From: JBHENN01 sp046262015
GTDB taxonomy: Bacteria; Actinomycetota; CADDZG01; WHSQ01
Assembly (NCBI GenBank): GCA_046262015.1
Contig: JBHENN010000015.1
Location: 1 to 26,227 of the forward strand
DNA: 26,227 nucleotides
Reading direction: 5' to 3'
Below, piece after piece: positions 19,602 to 26,227 of the stretch (within the stretch, counting starts at the first letter, position 1; every line of letters begins with the position of its first letter). Both the position numbers and the translations under genes were made by a program. The notes beneath the pieces were generated by a model, which saw nothing but the letters and a program-made list of their open reading frames with translations, was not told the DNA's origin and ran no database searches.

Positions 19602-21319
19602 ACGGGGCGCACGGCGGGTTCCTCGGTCCCGGGTCCGTCGGGAGGGGGTGCCTCGCCGTCGTCGGGAGTCTCGTCGCCGGCTCCCTCCGGGGCCGGCCTG
19701 CGCCGCGCCGGCAACCAGCCCGCGAACCACACCGACACCAGCACGAGGCCGAGCGCGCCCAGACCCAGCCCGGCGGCGCTCATGGCCCCGGGGAGGTAGT
19801 CCGGGACCTGCGGGCGGTCGGAGAACGCCACGAGCGCGCGCACGAGGTCCTGCTTGTTCGTTATCTCCGTCCCCGCGCGCGTGTCGCTCCACGCGGCCAA
19901 GCTTGCGGTATCCGTCGACACCAGCCCGAGGCGAGACCCCAGGTCGGGCATCCCCCGTTCGGACCCGAAGCCGACCCGTGAGTCGAACCGGAGGTCGCTG
20001 ACCCGCAGACTGCGAGTGAAGCTCGCACCTTCGTCGACCGAGTACTGCAGCGACACCTCGTTGAACAGGTCCCCGATGTCGGCGCGACGGTCGTAGTAGA
20101 CGACGTCGACGCGGCCATCGGGAGCAACCGCGACCTTCGGCAGGTACTGCGAGCCCCCATCACCGTGGGGGGTGTCGTTGACCCGGACCGCGTCGCCGAA
20201 GCTACGGCCGCCATCATGCGAGGTCCACATCCATACGTCGGCGTCGCCCAGACGCGCGTCGTGGTACGCGACGTAGATAGTCCCCTCCTCCCGGTCCACC
20301 GCCAGCGATGGGAACGCGGGAAGGAACACGACGAATCGCTCGATCGGCGTCAGCTCGTCCTCGACCACCGACTCACGCCACGTCCCACCGCCGTCATCCG
20401 AACGTGCAAGGACGAGCTGGAAGGACCCCGAGTACGGCGGTCCGCCGATGCCTTCGTGCCCACCTTCGTAGTCGAGGCGGTCCTCTCCGAGATCGAGGTA
20501 GAGGACGTAGGGCTCGCCGTCTCGACCGGGCGTGACCGAGGGCGCGACCACGCGCTCCCGGGTTCGGTCGCTAACGGCGACCGGCCGGGTCCAGCTCTCG
20601 CCTCCATCGTCCGAGCGCGCGAAGACGATCGGGTAGCCCGTCCCCACGAACCGCAGCTGGGCCACCTCCTCGGCTCGCAGCCAGGTGAGAAAGAGGCGGT
20701 CGGGCACGGCCGGGTCGGTCGCGAGCCTGACCTGGAAGGACAGACGCCCGGCTGCCCGTAACGGCGTGGAGAGCGTGCGGCCCCCGTCCTCCGACCGCGC
20801 CACCCAGACCGCGTTCGGGACATTCCCCAGCCCTTTCAGGGTGACGAACGACAGGTACATCGTGCCGTCGGGCGAGAAGGCGACATCGGGCGCGTAGCAC
20901 TTGTCCGGCTCGCCTTTCGGTCTCGGGATCGTGGTCTTGCTCCACGTCGCTCCCCCGTCGGCCGAGACGTGCAACGCGCACGAGAAGCGCGGCGTGTCGA
21001 TGCGGTTGGAGATCGCGACGTTTGCAGGATCGGTGGGGTTCACGGCAACCGTCGGCGAGTTGTGGGCGCTGATGTCGAGGGGATCGGAGGCCCCAACGTT
21101 GACCGGCTGGTTGAGGCCGGCAGCACGAGCGATAGGGGGCGCGGCCAGGGCTTCGCCCACGAGCCACCCGCCCGAGCCCACCAGCAGCAGCGCAACGCCG
21201 AAGAAAGGGCGCAGGTCGAGGGGCTCGAGCCGGCCCAGGAGGCGCTCGCCCCGCGCGCCGCGCTGAAGCCCCGCCCATGTTGCCGCGAGGCGGGCGCGCA
21301 GGTTCGCACGACCCCTCAC
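19598..21319 (-). CDS. Membrane-anchored BNR/Asp-box beta-propeller exoprotein
   Basis: 573 aa from a GTG at 21319 that overlaps the upstream gene's stop as GTGA; longer frames upstream are shadow. A basic cytoplasmic tail of about 38 residues leads to a signal or anchor helix (39-58, F-F-G-V-A-L-L-L-V-G). The exported region has at least five Asp boxes S-x-D-G-G-x-(T/S)-(W/F/L), at about residues 119, 176, 236, 307 and 367, and a degenerate one at 427. These mark the blades of a sialidase-type six-bladed propeller. A C-terminal helix (about 511-535) is followed by R-R-R and an acidic Pro-rich tail, giving a second anchor. Sialidase catalytic Arg triad assignment is not possible by eye, and many BNR proteins of this kind are not sialidases. 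Confidence 0.8.
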   Translation of the reverse strand: MRGRANLRARLAATWAGLQRGARGERLLGRLEPLDLRPFFGVALLLVGSGGWLVGEALAAPPIARAAGLNQPVNVGASDPLDISAHNSPTVAVNPTDPANVAISNRIDTPRFSCALHVSADGGATWSKTTIPRPKGEPDKCYAPDVAFSPDGTMYLSFVTLKGLGNVPNAVWVARSEDGGRTLSTPLRAAGRLSFQVRLATDPAVPDRLFLTWLRAEEVAQLRFVGTGYPIVFARSDDGGESWTRPVAVSDRTRERVVAPSVTPGRDGEPYVLYLDLGEDRLDYEGGHEGIGGPPYSGSFQLVLARSDDGGGTWRESVVEDELTPIERFVVFLPAFPSLAVDREEGTIYVAYHDARLGDADVWMWTSHDGGRSFGDAVRVNDTPHGDGGSQYLPKVAVAPDGRVDVVYYDRRADIGDLFNEVSLQYSVDEGASFTRSLRVSDLRFDSRVGFGSERGMPDLGSRLGLVSTDTASLAAWSDTRAGTEITNKQDLVRALVAFSDRPQVPDYLPGAMSAAGLGLGALGLVLVSVWFAGWLPARRRPAPEGAGDETPDDGEAPPPDGPGTEEPAVRPV

Positions 21320-23028
21320 GGACGCACCCGCCGGCGCACCTCGGCTGCAACGAGCGCCAGCGCCACCCCGAGCAGCGCGAGCGTGACGTAACCGAATGGT
21401 CCGAGGCCCGTAGAAGCGGTGTCGCCGCGGCGATCGGAAGGAGCAGAGGTGCCGGCGTTCGGATCCCGACGCTCGGGTCCGCCGGTGTCGCCTGCAACGA
21501 CCTGTGGGAGGAAGGAGAGCTTGTCGAGGATGCCCGAGCCCGCGACGAACACCCACCCGTCGTGCGCCGCGGAGCGGTACGGAAAGGCTCCCTCCACGAA
21601 GAAGAGGGGGACGGCGGGCACGTCGCGCGCCAACAGCCGCAGCGCCGCTTCGACCGCACCGCGGCGGGCCGCGACCCCTCCGGTGGTCACTACCGGGTCC
21701 ATGCGCGCGTCGAACGCCGGACTCCGGTAGCCGGTGTAGTTGATCGGCGCGGCCCGTGGGTCGCTACCGAAGATCGCGCCGAGGAAGCCCGGGTCGTACG
21801 ACGCGAGCGGCGGGCTGGTCCAGATCGCGGCCGTGAACCGCGGTCGCGCTCGGTCCTCTCCCACCGCCTGGCCCAGCGCGTCGCGCGGCAGCGGGCGCAG
21901 CGCGGCCTCGAAACCCGCGCGCCCCAGGGCAAGCACCACCTGGCGCCCCGCTTCGAGACGCAGAGGATCGTTCTCAGGCGCCAGCACCTCGAACGCGGGA
22001 AGGTCGAGCCGTCGGGCCGCCGCGCGCGCGCCGGCCTCGTCGAAGTCGTGGAGGTCGGCGTCGGGCGCCCACCGCGAGGTGGGGTGGAGATAGCCGCGCT
22101 CGCCCGGGATCGCGTCCCCGGAGGCGGCCGAGATGCGATCGAGGTCGAGCGCGGTCGCCACGGCGCGTCGGGCACGGGCGTCATCGAAGGGCGGCTCGCG
22201 CGCGTTGAGCATCAACACCGTGCCGGCGTAAAGAGGGCCGCGCTCCAGGCGCGTCGAGACGCGCTCGAGGCGGGTCGCCGTGCCGGGTGACACGGGTACG
22301 GCCAGGGCGTCGAGGTCACCCCCCTCGAACGCCTCGAGGGTTGCGTCGAGATCGTCCTCGATATCCACCTGAAGGATGTCGGGTTGCGGCGCGCCGAGGA
22401 AATAGTCGTCGTTCGCTTCGAACCGATACGACCCGCCGGCGGCGCGGCGCGTCAGGCGGTATGGCCCGCTGCCGATCGCGAGCCCCCGCGGCGCGGGACG
22501 TTCCGGAGACAGGCCGGCCCACAGATGGCGAGGGACGATCGGGACGTCGGAGAGGGGCTGGTCGGCGAACCCCGCGGCGCGCCGGCGCAACGTGAAGACG
22601 ACGGTGGAGGCATCGGGCGCGCTGACGTCGGCGACCTCCTGCACCTGGGGCGTGAACCGCGGGTGGTAGCGGCTCTGCACCAGCTCGAAGGTGAAGACGA
22701 CGTCGGCAGAGGTTAGGGGCTCGCCGTCGTGGAAGCGGATCCCGTCGCGGAGGCGCACGGTCACCTCTGTTCCGTCCGGGCTGGTGGTGACCGACCGCGC
22801 CAACCACGGCCGGGGGCGTCCCTGCGTGTCGCGCCACATCAAGGTGTCGTAGACGAGCGTCATCAGCGGGTACCCGAGGACGAACGTGTACGGGGTGAGG
22901 CTCTCGGCGCGCGGGAAGGAGATACGTACCAGCGATCGCTGCTGCCCGAGCGCGCCCGGGGCCGCGCCCGCCACGAGCACCACGGCGGTCGCGACCGACG
23001 CGAGGACGCGGACGCCCCCACGCCGCAT
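21316..23028 (-). CDS. Family 5 extracellular solute-binding protein with C-terminal anchor
   Basis: 570 aa from the ATG at 23028, preceded by GGGGCGGAG; a TTG at 23064 has no ribosome binding site. A signal peptide is clear (M-R-R-G-G-V-R-V-L-A-S-V-A-T-A-V-V-L, cleavage near A-L-G). The body carries the SBP_bac_5 hallmarks of oligopeptide/dipeptide/nickel binders: Y-D-T-L-M-W, L-R-D-G-I-R-F-H-D-G-E-P-L-T-S-A-D-V-V-F-T, and G-S-G-P-Y-R-L. There is no lipobox. Instead a C-terminal membrane helix (G-Y-V-T-L-A-L-L-G-V-A-L-A-L-V) followed by R-R-R-V-R-P anchors it. No permease or ATPase genes for an ABC importer are adjacent. First gene of a two-gene operon with the Asp-box protein, divergent from the FtsH-like gene. 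Confidence 0.85.
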   Translation of the reverse strand: MRRGGVRVLASVATAVVLVAGAAPGALGQQRSLVRISFPRAESLTPYTFVLGYPLMTLVYDTLMWRDTQGRPRPWLARSVTTSPDGTEVTVRLRDGIRFHDGEPLTSADVVFTFELVQSRYHPRFTPQVQEVADVSAPDASTVVFTLRRRAAGFADQPLSDVPIVPRHLWAGLSPERPAPRGLAIGSGPYRLTRRAAGGSYRFEANDDYFLGAPQPDILQVDIEDDLDATLEAFEGGDLDALAVPVSPGTATRLERVSTRLERGPLYAGTVLMLNAREPPFDDARARRAVATALDLDRISAASGDAIPGERGYLHPTSRWAPDADLHDFDEAGARAAARRLDLPAFEVLAPENDPLRLEAGRQVVLALGRAGFEAALRPLPRDALGQAVGEDRARPRFTAAIWTSPPLASYDPGFLGAIFGSDPRAAPINYTGYRSPAFDARMDPVVTTGGVAARRGAVEAALRLLARDVPAVPLFFVEGAFPYRSAAHDGWVFVAGSGILDKLSFLPQVVAGDTGGPERRDPNAGTSAPSDRRGDTASTGLGPFGYVTLALLGVALALVAAEVRRRVRP

Positions 23029-23092
23029 AGGTCCGCTCCGCCCCGCTGGGGCCGCCGTTAACAAGGAAGGCGCATGCTAGCGTCTGGCGGGA

Positions 23093-25873
23093 ATGGCAGA
23101 TCGATCTCGAAAACCGCGCTCGGGCCAGCGCGACCCGGGCCGCACCATCGGCTTCTGGACCATCCTGACCATCGTCCTGCTCCTCGCCGGCTATGCCTGG
23201 GTCCTGGAGGCCTCGCGCCCGCACGTGACCGGCGACAACCTCCGCTACGACGAGTTCGTCGATCTCGTCGAGGCGGGACGGGTCGAGGACGCCCAGATCC
23301 TCAACTACGACTCGTTCGTGGTCGGCTCCTACGTACCGGGGCCCGTCCCGGACGCCGCCGGCGTCCACGACCACGGCATGGGCGGGGCTGGACGAGGGGA
23401 TGCCGCGCCGCCCCCGCCCGAAGGTCCGACCGAGCGCTACTTCACCCCCTATCTGAAGTCTGGCGGCGTGGGGGCTGGCGGGGGCGCTCAGAACGACCTG
23501 CTCGCGTTCCTGGTCGGGAACCGGGTGCCCACCACGATCGACCAGCAGATCGGCAAGCAGTTCGTCGGCCCGGCGACGTTGGTGCTGCCCGCGCTCATCG
23601 TCGTAGTGGTGTTCGTTTACCTCGTCCTCTCCTACGTGCGCGGCACGGGCCTCTTCGGCATCAAGAGCGGCGCGCTCAAGGTGGCCAAGGAGGACACCGA
23701 CGTGACCTTCGCCGACGTCGCCGGCCAGGAGACGGCGGTCACCGAGCTGCGGGAGATCTCGCAGTTCCTCTCCGACCCCGAACGGTTCACAGCCGTCGGG
23801 GCGCAGATACCGAAAGGGATACTGCTCTACGGCCCTCCCGGATGCGGCAAGACGCTCAGTGCGCGCGCTCTCGCCGGCGAGGCCGGAGCATCGTTCTATT
23901 CCATCTCCGGGGCCGACTTCGTCGAGCTGTACGTGGGTGTGGGAGCGTCGCGCGTGCGCGAGCTGTTCGCAGAGGCGCGAGCCAACGCTCCAGCGATCGT
24001 CTTCATCGACGAGCTGGACTCGCTCGGCCGGCGGAGACGATCGAGCGAGCCGGGCAGCACCGGGACCCAGGACGAGCAGGAGCAGGCGCTGAACGCGATC
24101 CTCACCGAGCTCGACGGTTTCTCGCCCCGCCAGGGGATCGTGGTCCTGGGCGCGACCAACCGGCCGGACATCCTCGACCCTGCCCTGCTGCGCCCGGGGC
24201 GGTTCGATCGGGCGATCGGATTCGAGCGTCCCGACGCCAAGGAGCGACTGGCGATCCTGCGGGTCCACGCCAAGGGCAAGCCGATCGAGACCTCAGCCGA
24301 CCTCCAGGCCATCGCCCACCGCGCCGTCGGCCTCACCGGGGCCGACCTCGCCGGGATAATCAACGAAGCCGCCCTGCTCACCGCGCGCGCTCGCCGGTCG
24401 ACGATCGGCCAGGGCGAGCTCGACCAAGCGCTCACCCGGGTGATCGAAGCGCCCGAGCGCCAGCGGCGGATGTCCATGCGGGACCGAACGGTCGGGGGCA
24501 CCTCCCTGACCGACGAGCGCGTGACGTTCGCCGACGTCGCCGGGGTCGACGACGCGATCCTCGAGCTGGCCGAGGTCAAGGACTACCTCGCCGACGCGGG
24601 CCGCTTCGAAGCGATGGGCGCGCGCCCTCCGAGCGGTTTCCTGCTGGTCGGACCGCCCGGGGTCGGCAAGACATTGCTCGCGCGCGCACTGGCCAACGAA
24701 GCCAATGCGGTCTTCGTGTCGGTAGCGGCAACGGAGTTCGTGGAGGTCTTCGTCGGTGAGGGCGCGGCACGCGTGCGCGACCTCTTCGCCGAGGCCCGCA
24801 GCGCGGCGCCGGCGATCATCTTCATCGACGAGATCGACGCCATCGGAGCGCGCCGCGGCCACGCGGTCGACGGGCATCGCGAGCGGGAGCAGACGCTCAA
24901 CCAGATCCTCATCGAGCTCGATGGGTTCGGCCGACGCGCCGGGGTCATCGTCATGGCCGCGTCCAACCGGCCCGAGCTGCTCGACCCCGCCCTGGTGCGC
25001 CCCGGCAGGTTCGACCGCACGATCACCGTCGACCTTCCCGACCAGGCCGGACGGCGAGCGATCCTCGCGGTCCACGCCCGGGGCAAGCCGATCGCGGCAA
25101 GCGTCGACCTCGACGAGGTCGCGCGCATCACACAGGGATTGGCCGGGGCAGATCTCGCGAACGTGATGAACGAAGCTGTCCTCCTCGCGGCACGCGACGG
25201 CCTGACGCAGGTGACGATGACCGAGATGAGCCGGGCGATCGAGCGCGCCACGCTCGGCATCTCGCGGACCCACGTCATGTCGGACGAAGAGCGCAGGGTC
25301 GTCGCCTACCACGAGGCCGGCCATGCCCTGCTGGCCAGAACCTTGCCGGGAGGGAGGATCCCGCACAAGATCAGCATCGTCCCGCGCGGACGCGCGCTCG
25401 GGCAGGCGTGGATCCCCGATCCGGAAGGGCTGGTCAAGTCCCGTTCCGCCCTGCTGGACCAGATGGCGATCCTGCTCGGCGGACGCGTGGCCGAGGAGCT
25501 CGTGTTCGGTCAGCCGGCCAACGGCGCGGCCAACGACCTCGAACGTGTCGGCGAGCTCGCCCGCTGGATGGTGCGCGAGCTCGGGATGGGCAAGAGCGCG
25601 GGGTTGGTCGGCTACGGCAGCGCGGAGAACGGCGCGCCGGCGTACTCGGACGACACCGCCCGGTTGATCGACGCCGACGTGCGCGCCCTGGTCGAGGAGG
25701 CCCACACCCGGGCGCGCCGGGTCCTGTCCTCCGGCACGGGCCTCAAACGGGTCGCCGAGGCGCTACTGGAGCGCGAGTCGATCTCCGGCGACGACCTGGA
25801 AGCCCTCCTGGTCAAGAGACCCTCGACGCGCCGCCGCCCCCACTCCGGGAAGACCACGAAGGCCGGGGTCTAG
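23093..25873 (+). CDS. FtsH-like membrane metalloprotease with tandem AAA domains
   Basis: 926 aa; canonical FtsH has about 600-700 aa and one AAA module. Order here: membrane helix about 19-38; extracytoplasmic domain to about 160 with a Gly/Pro/His insertion; second helix about 163-185. AAA module 1 has Walker A 247-254 (G-P-P-G-C-G-K-T), pore motif Y-V-G, Walker B I-V-F-I-D-E-L-D, and L-R-P-G-R-F-D-R. AAA module 2 has Walker A 520-527 (G-P-P-G-V-G-K-T), pore motif F-V-G, Walker B I-I-F-I-D-E-I-D, and V-R-P-G-R-F-D-R. A C-terminal M41 peptidase domain follows, with H740-E741-A-G-H744 and third zinc ligand D815 in A-N-D-L-E. All catalytic residues of both ATPases and of the protease look intact. 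It would extract and degrade membrane or cytosolic proteins; the extra AAA ring is the oddity. The ATG at 23093 has no strong ribosome binding site. Confidence 0.9.
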   Translation: MADRSRKPRSGQRDPGRTIGFWTILTIVLLLAGYAWVLEASRPHVTGDNLRYDEFVDLVEAGRVEDAQILNYDSFVVGSYVPGPVPDAAGVHDHGMGGAGRGDAAPPPPEGPTERYFTPYLKSGGVGAGGGAQNDLLAFLVGNRVPTTIDQQIGKQFVGPATLVLPALIVVVVFVYLVLSYVRGTGLFGIKSGALKVAKEDTDVTFADVAGQETAVTELREISQFLSDPERFTAVGAQIPKGILLYGPPGCGKTLSARALAGEAGASFYSISGADFVELYVGVGASRVRELFAEARANAPAIVFIDELDSLGRRRRSSEPGSTGTQDEQEQALNAILTELDGFSPRQGIVVLGATNRPDILDPALLRPGRFDRAIGFERPDAKERLAILRVHAKGKPIETSADLQAIAHRAVGLTGADLAGIINEAALLTARARRSTIGQGELDQALTRVIEAPERQRRMSMRDRTVGGTSLTDERVTFADVAGVDDAILELAEVKDYLADAGRFEAMGARPPSGFLLVGPPGVGKTLLARALANEANAVFVSVAATEFVEVFVGEGAARVRDLFAEARSAAPAIIFIDEIDAIGARRGHAVDGHREREQTLNQILIELDGFGRRAGVIVMAASNRPELLDPALVRPGRFDRTITVDLPDQAGRRAILAVHARGKPIAASVDLDEVARITQGLAGADLANVMNEAVLLAARDGLTQVTMTEMSRAIERATLGISRTHVMSDEERRVVAYHEAGHALLARTLPGGRIPHKISIVPRGRALGQAWIPDPEGLVKSRSALLDQMAILLGGRVAEELVFGQPANGAANDLERVGELARWMVRELGMGKSAGLVGYGSAENGAPAYSDDTARLIDADVRALVEEAHTRARRVLSSGTGLKRVAEALLERESISGDDLEALLVKRPSTRRRPHSGKTTKAGV

Positions 25874-25882
25874 ACCCACGCG

Positions 25883-25908
25883 GGAACCTGCCGCACCCCC
25901 TTTGTCTT
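25883..25908 (+). promoter_or_regulatory. Possible ECF-sigma-type promoter
   Basis: GGAAC (25883-25887) and GTCTT (25904-25908) are 16 nt apart, resembling extracytoplasmic-function sigma promoters (GGAAC, 16-17 nt, GTC/GTT). It lies 92 bp before the secreted-protein gene at 26000. The match is short, so confidence is low. Confidence 0.28.
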
Positions 25909-25999
25909 CTCTGGGTTTCTAGCGTTCACGCGCAGGAGGTCGTCTCACCGAGGCGAACCCCTTGGGAGATTCATCCGCGAGAGAGAGGTGCGAACTCAG

Positions 26000-26227
26000 A
26001 TGAAGCGACTGGTGATCTTCGTCCTGCTTATCGGATTGGTGGCCGGGTCGGTTGCGACCGCAGAGGCAGCCAAGAAGAAAAAGAAGAAGAAGCCCAAGAA
26101 GGTCGAGCGCGTTGTCGAGTTCGAGTACGCCTGTCCCTGCGTGGGCCTCTACCAATTGGGAGGCTTGACCGGAGGTGACCCCAACCTCGGCGGCGGGATC
26201 CTGCCGGTTGGCGCCGGTGAGAAGTTC
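26000..26227 (+). CDS. Small secreted Lys-rich protein, 5' part
   Basis: 76 codons are visible from an ATG at 26000; the gene runs off the window. The ribosome binding site GAGAGAGGTG (25981-25990) is nine bases upstream. A clean signal peptide (M-K-R-L-V-I-F-V-L-L-I-G-L-V-A-G-S-V-A-T-A-E-A-A) is followed by seven lysines in a row and P-K-K, then an acidic-hydrophobic stretch (V-E-R-V-V-E-F-E-Y) and a Cys-Pro-Cys motif. Cleavage after A-E-A-A would leave a strongly basic mature N-terminus. No family recognised. The 126 bp between the FtsH-like stop and this start hold only the possible promoter described above. Confidence 0.75.
   Translation, partial: MKRLVIFVLLIGLVAGSVATAEAAKKKKKKKPKKVERVVEFEYACPCVGLYQLGGLTGGDPNLGGGILPVGAGEKF

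Noticed and set aside
24293..25705. 470-codon minus-strand frame antisense to the FtsH-like gene
   Set aside because: It is a shadow of the M41/AAA coding region; the sense strand has all catalytic motifs.
1..26227. CRISPR arrays, tRNA or rRNA genes, insertion sequences
   Set aside because: No regularly spaced repeats, cloverleaf-like segments, rRNA signatures, transposase motifs or terminal inverted repeats were seen.

Overview
This is a GC-rich window of about 26 kb (roughly two-thirds G+C or more by eye), densely packed and bacterial. Gene content suggests an uncultured actinobacterium or a nearby high-GC phylum. It carries a red-type form I RuBisCO with CbbX, a GAF/NarL-type two-component pair, a DUF4383 membrane protein and many ATGA or GTGA gene overlaps. 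I cannot fix the lineage from sequence alone. No rRNA, tRNA, CRISPR array, insertion sequence or integrase was seen.

Layout. (1) 1-518: 3' end of a secreted or lipoprotein-like gene, then a hairpin terminator. (2) 573-3683: a divergent cluster of six small single-pass membrane proteins. Three on the minus strand carry long Gly/Ile/Val heptad coiled coils, and one of these has an internal amber stop. Three short ones are on the plus strand. The shared 350-bp promoter region holds dyads and a sigma-70-like promoter. (3) 3688-5018: two convergent genes sharing an unrecognised N-terminal domain. (4) 5106-6967: two MinD/CooC-like P-loop ATPases and a small membrane protein. ATPase 1 has an in-frame TAA. 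ATPase 2 has two in-frame TGAs exactly where CooC-family proteins carry their metal-binding Cys-X-Cys, followed by a hairpin that fits the bacterial SECIS pattern. (5) 7065-7490: a DUF4383 protein.

(6) 7513-19601: the Calvin-Benson-Bassham region. cbbL-cbbS-cbbX plus a 69-aa unknown gene (minus strand) diverge from a LysR regulator (cbbR) across a short AT-rich region with two direct-repeat operator-like sites. A second minus operon reads phosphoribulokinase, two CBS-pair proteins, GAF histidine kinase, LuxR-type response regulator. Diverging from it, on the plus strand, are ribulose-phosphate epimerase, transketolase and GAPDH, overlapping by ATGA. Together these give CO2 fixation (RuBisCO and its activase), substrate regeneration (PRK, Rpe, Tkt) and 3-PGA reduction (GAPDH), with apparent energy sensing (CBS) and signal transduction. 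Phosphoglycerate kinase, aldolase and FBPase are not in the window.

(7) 19598-23028: a C-terminally anchored BNR/Asp-box exoprotein and a C-terminally anchored family 5 solute-binding protein, as an overlapping operon. (8) 23093-25873: an FtsH-like membrane metalloprotease with two complete AAA modules instead of one. (9) 26000-end: start of a small secreted Lys-rich protein.

The most notable signals are the candidate double-selenocysteine CooC-like ATPase, the tandem-AAA FtsH, the heptad-repeat membrane-protein cluster, the 69-aa gene coupled to cbbX, and the cbbR/cbbL operator repeats. One caution applies to several findings. Nonsense codons in two other genes and missing canonical starts in two more could reflect base errors in the assembly.
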